Positions 46,636 to 54,971 of a stretch of DNA of 64,000 nt are shown in pieces. Source of the stretch: Bacilli bacterium (GTDB lineage Bacteria > Bacillota_I > Bacilli_A > RFN20 > CAG-826); the NCBI GenBank assembly GCA_024408085.1, contig JAKSVH010000001.1:118096-182095 (forward strand), given 5' to 3'. Positions within the stretch are counted from its first letter, which is position 1; every line of letters starts with the position of its first letter. Made by a program: the position numbers and the translations under genes. The notes under the pieces were generated by a model that saw only the letters and a list, made by a program, of their open reading frames with translations, was not told the DNA's origin and ran no database searches.

Positions 46636-47568
46636 TTTGAGAATTATTCCATTTAGATGTTTGGAGCCGTTTGCGAAACTTCTTCCATCCATCTTTTTCT
46701 TGCCTGCTAATTGAACTTCTAGAAGCTCAACCACAGCATCTTTTAATTTAAGATAAACACTCTTGCTAATGAGTAATGAACCAACTGGTCCATCAACTTT
46801 TTGATCAACAACTTTTGCCTTGAGAATCTTGAATTTTAATTCATTAAGCATTAAGTATCCGCCAGGCTCTTCCGACATGCCTCTAACATAGTTAACAAAT
46901 GTTTTTGCATCATAATCTAAGCTAAGTTTTTCAGTCTCTGGAAGAATCTTGTCTGCAAATGTAACTTTGCTTTCATCTTGTTCTTCTCCAAGAAGCTTAC
47001 CTTCAAGATAAACTGGAAGGAACTTTTTAGTGACTTCAATAGCACATTTTACAATCTTTTCACAAAGTGAAGTGTAATTGTCATCAGGAGTAATTTCGCA
47101 AGAGACAACACCATACATTTTGCCGGCATCCATCTTATCAACCATTTCCATAAGTGTAACACCTGTGTATGTTTCGCCATTCATGATTGCGCGTTGAATT
47201 GGCGCTGCACCCCTGTATTTTGGAAGGATTGATCCATGAAGATTTAATGCACCCATTTCCGGGATGTCAAGTAAGCCTTGTGGAACGATTTGGCCATAGG
47301 CCATTGTGAGAATTAAATCTGGTTTAAGTTCTTTCACAAATTCATAATCTAAACGAATCTTGTGAGGTTGATAGACTGGAATGCTATGTTGCTTTGCAAC
47401 AACCTTAGTTGGTACATCGGTTAAAATTGCTTTTCTTCCAACTGGTTTATCCTCTTGAGCAATAACCGCGACAATGTTAAAACCTTCTTGAATTAATGCT
47501 TCAAGAACTTGGGCAGACATTTCTGGTGTACCCATATAAACAATTCTGGTATCACTTACACTTTTCAT
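46633..47568 (-). CDS. fmt: Methionyl-tRNA formyltransferase
   Basis: Formylates initiator Met-tRNA (311 aa from ATG 47568). N-terminal catalytic domain: RIVYMGTPEMSA, AYGQIVPQ, and LHGSILPKYRGAAPIQ with the catalytic Asn/His/Asp set; C-terminal tRNA-binding OB domain. A GTG two codons upstream lies between TATAAT and the ATG and is rejected. Leaderless arrangement. Confidence 0.95.
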   Translation of the reverse strand: MKSVSDTRIVYMGTPEMSAQVLEALIQEGFNIVAVIAQEDKPVGRKAILTDVPTKVVAKQHSIPVYQPHKIRLDYEFVKELKPDLILTMAYGQIVPQGLLDIPEMGALNLHGSILPKYRGAAPIQRAIMNGETYTGVTLMEMVDKMDAGKMYGVVSCEITPDDNYTSLCEKIVKCAIEVTKKFLPVYLEGKLLGEEQDESKVTFADKILPETEKLSLDYDAKTFVNYVRGMSEEPGGYLMLNELKFKILKAKVVDQKVDGPVGSLLISKSVYLKLKDAVVELLEVQLAGKKKMDGRSFANGSKHLNGIILK

Positions 47569-47604
47569 AGCCACTATTATAAAAGTAACGCGAATGATTT
47601 ACAA
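47569..47604 (-). promoter_or_regulatory. fmt promoter, leaderless arrangement
   Basis: On the - strand TTGTAA, 17-base spacer, TATAAT (47576-47581), AGTGGCT, ATG. Both hexamers are present and there is no SD. Confidence 0.7.
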
Positions 47605-47689
47605 TCATAATGATATTTTGCAAAAAATGTTTGTTAATATCGAGTAAGTTTGATAAACTTATGAACGTAATTGAGAGGAAAAAGTTAAA

Positions 47690-47956
47690 ATGGCTCAAAT
47701 TAAATCACAAATTAAGAGAATCGGTACAAACGAAAAAGCAAGACAACGTAACGTAAGTTACAGATCAAGAATTGCAACTGAATCAAAGAAGGTTCGTGTT
47801 GCTGTTGAAAACAAAGATGCAAAGGCAGCTGCTGAAGCATTAAAGGTTGCTTTAAAGTTAATCGACAAGTCAGTTACAGCTGGCGTTTACACCCGCAATA
47901 CTGCTGCACGTAAAAAATCATCTCTTACTAAATTAGTCAACGGATTAGCAAAATAA
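47690..47956 (+). CDS. rpsT: Ribosomal protein S20
   Basis: Small-subunit protein (88 aa), Lys/Arg/Ala-rich three-helix bundle: MAQIKSQIKRIGTNEKARQR start and AARKKSSLTKLVN end. GAGAGGAAAA before the ATG is the SD. Convergent with holA, leaving one base between stops. The usual Firmicute neighbourhood holA-rpsT is kept. Confidence 0.95.
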   Translation: MAQIKSQIKRIGTNEKARQRNVSYRSRIATESKKVRVAVENKDAKAAAEALKVALKLIDKSVTAGVYTRNTAARKKSSLTKLVNGLAK

Positions 47957-47957
47957 T

Positions 47958-48908
47958 CTAGTTTGGAAAATTTATTAGAAATAATTCTAAACCATAAGAG
48001 CGGTCAATTTGACCGCTTTTAATTTGCGCATCTAAATTATATAAGTCATCTAAAGCGTGTGCAATTTGTCTTCTAGATAAATATCTAGAGTTCTTCATAG
48101 CCATGTAAACACGACCTTCGCTAACACCAAGTTCTTTTGCGATTTGAGGTTTATCAAGTCCTCTGTTATCCAAATAACAAACTTGAGCAATAAATCTAAA
48201 TTGGGTTGCAAGCATTGGAATCAAGGCATCTGTTGCCTTAGCACCAAGCATTTTTAAATCTCTGTAAATAGAAATGGCCAATGCGTTATCACCTTTAAAC
48301 AATGCATTAGACATTTGGAAAGCATCATCTTCAAGTGGTTTTGCAACCATAAGTAAGACGTCAGAAAGTGTAATTTTATCTTTATATAAACAAAGTTTAT
48401 CTGCTTCATTAACAAATCTAGTTAAATCGCCATCAACTCTAGCTACCAACTCATGAACAGCGTCTGGTTCAATTTCAACTTCTCTTTTCTTGAAATATTT
48501 TCGAACGTATTCTGGCCATTGTTCTTTTGTAAGATCCAAGAATTCGAAAACACCATGTACAGAATCAATATATTTGGCAATTTCACCATTTTTATCTAAT
48601 TTGTCTGATCGCAAAATGAAAATACAGTTAATTTCATCTGGATTACCTTTAATGCACTCTAAAAGCTTTTGTTTTTCTTCGTCTTTTCCTTCTTTAGTAA
48701 GGAAAGTTGCGTTGTCTACAACAACAGCTTTTGTATCGTAGCCTAAAGGCATCATTGATGCTTCTGAAATAATTTCATCTATAGATGATTCCGAATAATC
48801 AATCTTAATTGTATTAAAATCATCTGGCTCTTTAACACATTCTTTTAAAACTTTCGTAAGGTGTCTACGAATAGCAATATATTGAGAGCCATAAAGAATG
48901 TAATTCAT
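47958..48908 (-). CDS. holA: DNA polymerase III delta subunit
   Basis: Clamp-loader subunit that opens the beta ring (316 aa). N-terminal AAA-like fold begins MNYILYGSQYIAIRRHL; the helical collar has LVARVDGDLTRFVNEADKL and the C-terminal QIKSGQIDRSYGLELFL, typical of HolA. It lies downstream of comEC, as in Bacillus, but has its own promoter just after the comEC stop. Confidence 0.93.
   Translation of the reverse strand: MNYILYGSQYIAIRRHLTKVLKECVKEPDDFNTIKIDYSESSIDEIISEASMMPLGYDTKAVVVDNATFLTKEGKDEEKQKLLECIKGNPDEINCIFILRSDKLDKNGEIAKYIDSVHGVFEFLDLTKEQWPEYVRKYFKKREVEIEPDAVHELVARVDGDLTRFVNEADKLCLYKDKITLSDVLLMVAKPLEDDAFQMSNALFKGDNALAISIYRDLKMLGAKATDALIPMLATQFRFIAQVCYLDNRGLDKPQIAKELGVSEGRVYMAMKNSRYLSRRQIAHALDDLYNLDAQIKSGQIDRSYGLELFLINFPN
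47996..48023 (+). terminator. rpsT terminator embedded in holA
   Basis: AGCGGTCAA (47999-48007) pairs with TTGACCGCT (48009-48017), then TTTAATTTG. It lies within the last ~20 codons of the opposite-strand holA. Confidence 0.65.
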
Positions 48909-48944
48909 AATGTCGATTATACAACATTATGCGAATAATGAAAA
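48909..48944 (-). promoter_or_regulatory. holA promoter, leaderless arrangement
   Basis: On the - strand TTTTCA (48939-48944), 17-base spacer, TATAAT (48916-48921), CGACATT, ATG. The -35 lies within the comEC end. Confidence 0.65.
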
Positions 48945-50933
48945 ATACGAAATTGTTCCTTCTTCATCTGTTCGCCTAATTTTAACGTTATTTTGCTGCA
49001 AAATTTTAAGAACTTCTTTAGTTGGATGACCATAAAAATTCTTTGCTCCAACAGAGATAATTGCCTCGTCTGGAGTTGTGGCTTTTATGAACTCATCGCA
49101 AGTTGAAGTATTTGAACCATGGTGACCAATTTTTAAGATATCACAATCAATGTTGTTATAAGCTGAAATTATCTCTTTTTCTACTTTAGTAGAAGCATCA
49201 CCCATAAACAACCACTTTTTCTTCATAAAATTCATCGATAATACTAGTGATTTATCGTTATCGTCTTCACCACTAAAAACGTTCAAATTTTGTAGTTCAA
49301 TGTCCCCTACTTTATATGGGAATTGTTCAGGTTTGTTTAAGTAATTATAGACTTTAAATTTCTGCATTAATGAATCCTTTGCGCCGCTATGATCAAAATC
49401 ATCATGCGTTGTGATTAATGCATCTAAATGTGTAATTTTATTTTTATTCATAAACGGTATTAAGGCTTCTTCTGCCATATCGAAGCTTTTGTAGCCACCC
49501 GTATCTATCATAACTGTGTGTGATCTATTCTTTATAAGAATACAATCTCCTTGACCAACATTGATGAAGTTCACCGAGTTGCTAATCGGCTCTTGGAGTG
49601 GAGTAATTGAAATTACAAGAACGATAAGTAGAAAGATTAAGGATTTTTTGAAGGATAGGACTCTTCCACTTTCTAAGAGAAATATTCCAAAAAAGAACAC
49701 TAAATAAAAAATAACCCCAAAATATCCACCCCAATTGCCAAATGGAAGTTTGATTGAAATCAAATCCATTTTTTCTAATATCCATGTAAGACCACTTCCA
49801 ACACTATTCACAAGCCCATAAATAGGAATAACGATGGAAACCATTGAAATTAAAAGAAAGAAGAAGTTATAAGGAACCAATATGAAACTGGATATAAAAG
49901 AAAGAAGGTTAAGTATGCCACTATTTACTTGGATAGGTACCATAAATAGACGTATGAAAATCATAAAAAGTAGTCTTCTTTTTCTTTTAGAAAAAATTTT
50001 GATGGAGTTCTGGACTATTGGTGATAACAAGGATAATAAGAAACCAATATAAAACGCCTCTTGATAAACAAGGTGATAATCAATGATGATAAAGATCAGT
50101 GCTAGTAAAGAAACTAGCTCAATATGTGAACGCTTCTTTTTAAAATGGAATTCGTTCAGATATTTAAGTAAATAAAGTGCGTAAACTCTTAAAGTACCAA
50201 CTTTAGTAAAGGAGAAAAACGCGAAGGGAAGTAAAATAAGGAAAGGCAATATTTGGGATGTTTTCTTAGAAAATTTCAAAGCTAATAAATAAGCAAGACT
50301 TGCAAATAGAAAGTGCAGGTAAGTCCCGCTCATCGCCAAGAGATAAATAACCCCTACGCTTTTAGCGTAACTAACCGCTTGGCTTGAATAATCTTTTTCG
50401 TTAAATAAGAAAGCACCAATTAAAGAGGCCGCATTTTCGTCAAACTTTGACAAGAAATTCTTTTTGAATTGTTGAGTTCTGATAAAAGAGTGAAACTTTC
50501 TGTCGATCTTCGAAGTTTTTAACTCTTTTTCTACTCCTTTGTTTGCCAAATACTCTCCAAAATCAAATCGGGATTCGTAAGTCGTGAATTTAATTTCGGA
50601 AGTGTCCCCTTCGCAAACAAGGTAGTCTCCTAATTCAAAATCATTTGCTTCGGATGCAACATAGTATCTTTCAAACCCAGCTTGATAAATTATGTAATTT
50701 GTTCGAGCTTCAACTACAAAACCAGAGTATGTGCCAGTTTGAGATGGAAACGGAATTCGCGGAAATAGAACTCCGATAGTAAACATAGCCGCAAATAGAA
50801 TGAACTTTTTCTTCCCAAATCTGAATAAAAGGAATCCAAGATAAGCTATGCTTATTATAATTGAAAGAACGATATTACCTCGCAAAAAATATAGGCCGAG
50901 AACTAATGAGAATGTTGTAAAAAGAAAACTCAT
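48927..50933 (-). CDS. comEC: Competence DNA channel ComEC/Rec2
   Basis: Membrane channel that passes single-stranded DNA into the cell during transformation (668 aa). N-terminal soluble part and two-plus membrane helices, a central competence domain with about eight helices (~180-440), then a C-terminal MBL-fold nuclease-like domain (NVGQGDCILI, TTHDDFDHSG, IGHHGS). It overlaps the comEA stop by one base. Confidence 0.93.
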   Translation of the reverse strand: MSFLFTTFSLVLGLYFLRGNIVLSIIISIAYLGFLLFRFGKKKFILFAAMFTIGVLFPRIPFPSQTGTYSGFVVEARTNYIIYQAGFERYYVASEANDFELGDYLVCEGDTSEIKFTTYESRFDFGEYLANKGVEKELKTSKIDRKFHSFIRTQQFKKNFLSKFDENAASLIGAFLFNEKDYSSQAVSYAKSVGVIYLLAMSGTYLHFLFASLAYLLALKFSKKTSQILPFLILLPFAFFSFTKVGTLRVYALYLLKYLNEFHFKKKRSHIELVSLLALIFIIIDYHLVYQEAFYIGFLLSLLSPIVQNSIKIFSKRKRRLLFMIFIRLFMVPIQVNSGILNLLSFISSFILVPYNFFFLLISMVSIVIPIYGLVNSVGSGLTWILEKMDLISIKLPFGNWGGYFGVIFYLVFFFGIFLLESGRVLSFKKSLIFLLIVLVISITPLQEPISNSVNFINVGQGDCILIKNRSHTVMIDTGGYKSFDMAEEALIPFMNKNKITHLDALITTHDDFDHSGAKDSLMQKFKVYNYLNKPEQFPYKVGDIELQNLNVFSGEDDNDKSLVLSMNFMKKKWLFMGDASTKVEKEIISAYNNIDCDILKIGHHGSNTSTCDEFIKATTPDEAIISVGAKNFYGHPTKEVLKILQQNNVKIRRTDEEGTISYFSLFA

Positions 50934-51490
50934 TAGTCTCTTAGACGGACATAATCTTTAATTTTTTCGAAAGTAGCGTTTCCAATGCCATTAACTTTTT
51001 TAAGGTCTTCAATACGACCAAAGCTACCGTTTGTGCTTCGATAAGAAACAATTGCTTTAGCAATGGTTGAACCAATGCCTTTAATCAACTGTAGGCCTTC
51101 TTCATCGTCCTTGTTGATATTTGTCTTAACAATTGGCTCCATCGAGCAAACATCACTGTGATCGTATTTTGGAGCAATATAAAAACTTGATGCATCTTCT
51201 AATAAGTAAGAAGTATCGTATGCAAGTTCATCTGCGTTAGTGGTTGTTCCGTTGGCAACGCTAATCAGATCATCTAATGTTGTGTTCTTCTCAAGTACAT
51301 ACGTGCCAGGACGTGTGACTTCGCCTGCGATCGTGACACTAATCGAGTCCGATGTACTGTTAGAATCTGAGACTAACTGAGTGTTTGCATTTCCGCCTGG
51401 CGATTCCACGGATGGATCGATAAACTGAAAGACAACAATCATGACAACACAGGTGATCAATACTGCTGCAAAAATTTTAATCATTCGCAA
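50933..51490 (-). CDS. comEA: Competence DNA receptor ComEA
   Basis: Membrane-anchored DNA-binding protein of the uptake machinery (185 aa). N-terminal membrane helix (~5-24), a Ser/Thr-rich linker, an SLBB domain (~50-110; VTIAGEVTRPGTYVL), and a C-terminal helix-hairpin-helix pair (LIKGIGSTIAKAIVSYR, LKKVNGIGNATFEKIKDY). SD GGAGG is eight bases before the ATG. Confidence 0.93.
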   Translation of the reverse strand: MRMIKIFAAVLITCVVMIVVFQFIDPSVESPGGNANTQLVSDSNSTSDSISVTIAGEVTRPGTYVLEKNTTLDDLISVANGTTTNADELAYDTSYLLEDASSFYIAPKYDHSDVCSMEPIVKTNINKDDEEGLQLIKGIGSTIAKAIVSYRSTNGSFGRIEDLKKVNGIGNATFEKIKDYVRLRD

Positions 51491-51540
51491 TTTCCTCCTT
51501 CACATACAATATGCAGTGCAAATTCGGAAAGTCGCTGAAA

Positions 51541-51593
51541 GTTTTTTTAGACTTAAAATTTATTCCTAGAATAATTTTTAAGTCTGTTTTTTT
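51541..51593 (+). terminator. Terminator-like hairpin oriented on the + strand after valS
   Basis: AGACTTAAAA (51549-51558), inner TATTC-CTA-GAATA, TTTTAAGTCT (51576-51585), then GTTTTTTT. The U-run suits + strand transcription; in the valS direction the hairpin is followed by A residues. Confidence 0.55.
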
Positions 51594-54141
51594 ATAAATT
51601 TTTCAATTTTTCTTCAAATTGAGCTAATTTTTGTTTTTCTAACTCAATCTTTTCTTTAGGTGCTTTATTCACAAAATTAGGATTATTTAGCATTCCTTTA
51701 CATCTTGCAATTTCAGCTTCAAGGAAGGCTTTATCCTTCTCTTTTTTGAGTTTTAAATCTTCCTCAGAAATTGAGTCATCAATGTATAAAGTGAGTGCAC
51801 TATACACGAACTTCATTCCTTTAGAATTGGAATCTTTTGTAATTTCAATCTTATCTGCGAAAGTAAATCTTCTTAAATAAGTATCAATTCCATCAAATGG
51901 TTTTTTGTCTTTGTAGACCACCACTAAATTTAGCTTATAATTTGGAGCTAATTTATTGTTAACTTTGTAGTTACGAACATCGGTGATCATCTTGTAGAAA
52001 TCTGCTACTTCTTCAAGACCTTTTTCGTCGTATTTTTTAGCGACTGGATAGCTCTCTAACATGATTGATTTTAAGTGTGTTGGAAGAGCTAAGTAAAGTT
52101 CTTCACCAATGAATGGAGCAAATGGATAAATCATAATAATAATATTCTTAAGAATATTAACTAAAATGGATTTAACAATATTTTTGTAGTTTTCATCGTC
52201 TCCATTTAAGGCAACTTTAGACATTTCTAAGTAGTTAGAACAGAAGTCATCGTAGACAAAATTATAAAGATAAGTTGAAGCCATTGAATACTCGTATTTA
52301 TCCATATAATTTTCGACTGATTTGATGGTCTTATTCATCTTCACTAAAATGTCTTTTTCGAGTGGTTTTAATTCATCAAATTTGATGTCAGATTCTTTGA
52401 AGTTTTCACCAACAATATCCAAGACATAACGAGCAGAGTTCCAGATTTTATTTAAATAGTTGGAACTTGCTTGAACTTTTTCTTCAATATAACGAATGTC
52501 TTGACCTGGTGCTGAACCTGTTGTTAAGAAATAACGAAGGGCGTCTACACCATATTTATCGATTACATCGATAGGGTCAATGCCATTGCCGAGTGACTTA
52601 GACATTTTTCTGCCTTGAGAGTCACGAATAAGTCCATGAATTAAACAATCTTTAAATGGAGATTCTCCTGTAAATTCAAGGGAATCAAAAATCATTCTGG
52701 AAACCCAGAAGAAAATAATGTCATAAGCTGTGACTAAAAGTGAATTTGGGAAATATCTCTTAAAGTCTGGAGTTTCTTCAGGCCATCCTAAAGTTGCAAA
52801 TGGCCATAAAGCTGAACTAAACCATGTGTCTAAGACATCTTCATCTTGGACATAATTTGGATCAGTTACTGGTGTTTCTGAAACAATAATATCTCCTGTT
52901 TGCTTATTATAATAAGCAGGAATACGATGTCCCCACCATAATTGTCTAGAAATACACCAATCATCGGCGTTTTCCATCCATTGTCTAAATGTATGATTGA
53001 AACGTTCTGGAACAAAGTTAACTTCACTCTTATTTAAAGCTTGTTCTGCTAAAGGTCTCATTTTGACAAACCATTGTTTCATTAACATTGGTTCAACAAC
53101 ACAATGTGATCTTTCAGAGTGACCAACTTGGTGAACGATGTCTTCAATTTTGATAAGTCTACCGTCTTTTTCAATTTGTTTTACAAGTGCATCACGGCAT
53201 TCATATCTATCCAAGCCTTTGTACTTGCCACAGTTTTCGTTCATCTTTGCTTCTAAATCCATGCACTTGATGAACTTCATTCCATATTTCTTTGCTAAAG
53301 CAAAGTCATTTGGGTCATGGGCAGGAGTACATTTCATAGCGCCTGTACCAAATTCGATATCAACGTATTCATCGCCCATAATTGGAATTTCTTCCTCATT
53401 TGCTGGGTTGATAACAGTTTTTCCGATTAAATGTTTGTATCTTTCATCTTTTGGGTTAACGAAAACAGCTGTATCGCCAAACATAGTTTCTGGTCTTGTT
53501 GTAGCGACTACTAAGTGATCGTTTGTACCAACGATTGGATACTTGAAATAAAAGAATTTACCTGGGTCATCGGAGTATTCTACTTCGATGTTAGATAAAG
53601 CTGTCTTAAGTTCTGGGTCATAGTTAATGATTCTTTCACCACGATAAATGAGTCCTTTGTCATAAAGTGTCTTAAAGACGTGAAGAACAGCTTTATTAAG
53701 TTGTTCGTCAAGTGTGAATCTTTCGCGGCTATAATCGAGCATTAAGCCCATTTTTGCCCATTGTTTGTGAATGTTGTCAGCGTATTCTGCCTTCCATTCC
53801 CATGCTTTCTTTAAGAAACCTTCACGGCCAAGGTCATAACGAGAAACACCTTCTTTACGAAGTTTTTCTTCAACTTTGGCTTGCGTAGCAATGCCAGCGT
53901 GGTCCATACCTGCTAACCACATGACATCGAAACCTTTTAATTTTTTATAACGTGCGGTTATATCTTGCACGGTTGTGTTCCAGGCGTGACCTAAGTGTAA
54001 CTTACCTGTAACGTTTGGAGGAGGAATCACCATTGAAAATGGAAGTTTTGATAAATCACCCGCGGTAAAATATCCTTCCTTTTTCCAGTTTTCGTATTTT
54101 CCTTCTTCAACTTTCTTTGGATCATAACGTTTATCTAACAT
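51592..54141 (-). CDS. valS: Valyl-tRNA synthetase
   Basis: Class I synthetase that charges tRNA-Val and edits misacylated Thr (849 aa). HIGH motif in PPNVTGKLHLGHAWN, editing CP1 domain (TTRPETMFGDTAV), KMSKS in GRKMSKSLGNG, anticodon domain, and a C-terminal coiled-coil arm (~785-849). SD AGGAGG precedes the ATG. Expression is set by an upstream T-box. Confidence 0.97.
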   Translation of the reverse strand: MLDKRYDPKKVEEGKYENWKKEGYFTAGDLSKLPFSMVIPPPNVTGKLHLGHAWNTTVQDITARYKKLKGFDVMWLAGMDHAGIATQAKVEEKLRKEGVSRYDLGREGFLKKAWEWKAEYADNIHKQWAKMGLMLDYSRERFTLDEQLNKAVLHVFKTLYDKGLIYRGERIINYDPELKTALSNIEVEYSDDPGKFFYFKYPIVGTNDHLVVATTRPETMFGDTAVFVNPKDERYKHLIGKTVINPANEEEIPIMGDEYVDIEFGTGAMKCTPAHDPNDFALAKKYGMKFIKCMDLEAKMNENCGKYKGLDRYECRDALVKQIEKDGRLIKIEDIVHQVGHSERSHCVVEPMLMKQWFVKMRPLAEQALNKSEVNFVPERFNHTFRQWMENADDWCISRQLWWGHRIPAYYNKQTGDIIVSETPVTDPNYVQDEDVLDTWFSSALWPFATLGWPEETPDFKRYFPNSLLVTAYDIIFFWVSRMIFDSLEFTGESPFKDCLIHGLIRDSQGRKMSKSLGNGIDPIDVIDKYGVDALRYFLTTGSAPGQDIRYIEEKVQASSNYLNKIWNSARYVLDIVGENFKESDIKFDELKPLEKDILVKMNKTIKSVENYMDKYEYSMASTYLYNFVYDDFCSNYLEMSKVALNGDDENYKNIVKSILVNILKNIIIMIYPFAPFIGEELYLALPTHLKSIMLESYPVAKKYDEKGLEEVADFYKMITDVRNYKVNNKLAPNYKLNLVVVYKDKKPFDGIDTYLRRFTFADKIEITKDSNSKGMKFVYSALTLYIDDSISEEDLKLKKEKDKAFLEAEIARCKGMLNNPNFVNKAPKEKIELEKQKLAQFEEKLKNL

Positions 54142-54161
54142 AACTCTGACCTCCTAAATAT

Positions 54162-54369
54162 ATAAAAAGCGCCCTATTTAAGGACGCTTTAACGTGGTAC
54201 CACCTTAATTCTCTTACAAAGTAAGAGCACTTAATTAAGTTATAACGGAACAACCGCGATATTCCTATCGAGCCTAACAAGCGACAATGATTATTTCCTA
54301 GTGAGATGCTTCCACCATCCATCTCTCTCTATAACTAAGAAGATTAATCAACCTCTTGGTCAACGGCGA
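54162..54369 (-). promoter_or_regulatory. T-box riboswitch controlling valS
   Basis: On the - strand the T-box sequence AAGGTGGTACCACG (54193-54206) precedes a terminator stem AGCGTCC/GGGCGCT followed by TTTTTATAT. Stem I is visible further upstream: CAAG/CTTG base pairs flank an internal loop holding ATTGTCG, in which GUC (54283-54285) would be the Val specifier; GAGATG/CATCTC caps the distal arm. Uncharged tRNA-Val should favour antitermination. TATAAT is at 54374-54379. Confidence 0.92.
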
Positions 54370-54397
54370 ATAAATTATAACAATTTCTTTATTTTAA

Positions 54398-54970
54398 TTA
54401 AAGAATTTGTGATATTTTAGCTTTAATTTCTTCTAAGCCTATTCCACTTGTGGAAGATGCTAAGATGAAATTTTCAATTCCCATTTCATTTTGAATGTGT
54501 TTCTTAATCTTTGCTTTTTCGCTTTGATTAAGTTTATCAGCTTTGGAAGCTACCAAAATGAATGGAATTCCTTTTTCTACGATAAAATCGTAGAAGGCAA
54601 CATCGTCGCAAGACATATTATGTCTAGAGTCGACAATGAAGACTACACCAGCAAGTGAAGGATTATCGAAGTAAGTCTCCATCATTTTGGAGAAATTATC
54701 GAGATGTTTACTTCCACTTGCTGTGTAACCATATCCTGGTGCATCAACTAAATAAAACTTTTCATCGATTTCAAAGTAATTTAATAACTTTGTGTAACCT
54801 GGTTTTGAAGATGTAAATGCCATCTTCTTATTTTTCACTAAAGCATTGATTAAAGAACTCTTACCAACATTTGATTTACCAACGAAGACAACTTCTTTTA
54901 ATGATTTGTCTGGTCTATCAGTAAAAGTAGGAGCAGATTTAACAAATTTTACTTTAGAAAAATTAATCAT
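54398..54970 (-). CDS. engB: Ribosome-biogenesis GTPase EngB (YsxC)
   Basis: Small GTPase for late 50S assembly (190 aa). G1 GKSNVGKSSLINAL, G3 DAPGYGY, G4 ASKADKLN, with the family start MINFSKVKFVKSAP. It follows lon by one base, the conserved lon-engB pair. Confidence 0.95.
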   Translation of the reverse strand: MINFSKVKFVKSAPTFTDRPDKSLKEVVFVGKSNVGKSSLINALVKNKKMAFTSSKPGYTKLLNYFEIDEKFYLVDAPGYGYTASGSKHLDNFSKMMETYFDNPSLAGVVFIVDSRHNMSCDDVAFYDFIVEKGIPFILVASKADKLNQSEKAKIKKHIQNEMGIENFILASSTSGIGLEEIKAKISQIL

Positions 54971-54971
54971 T

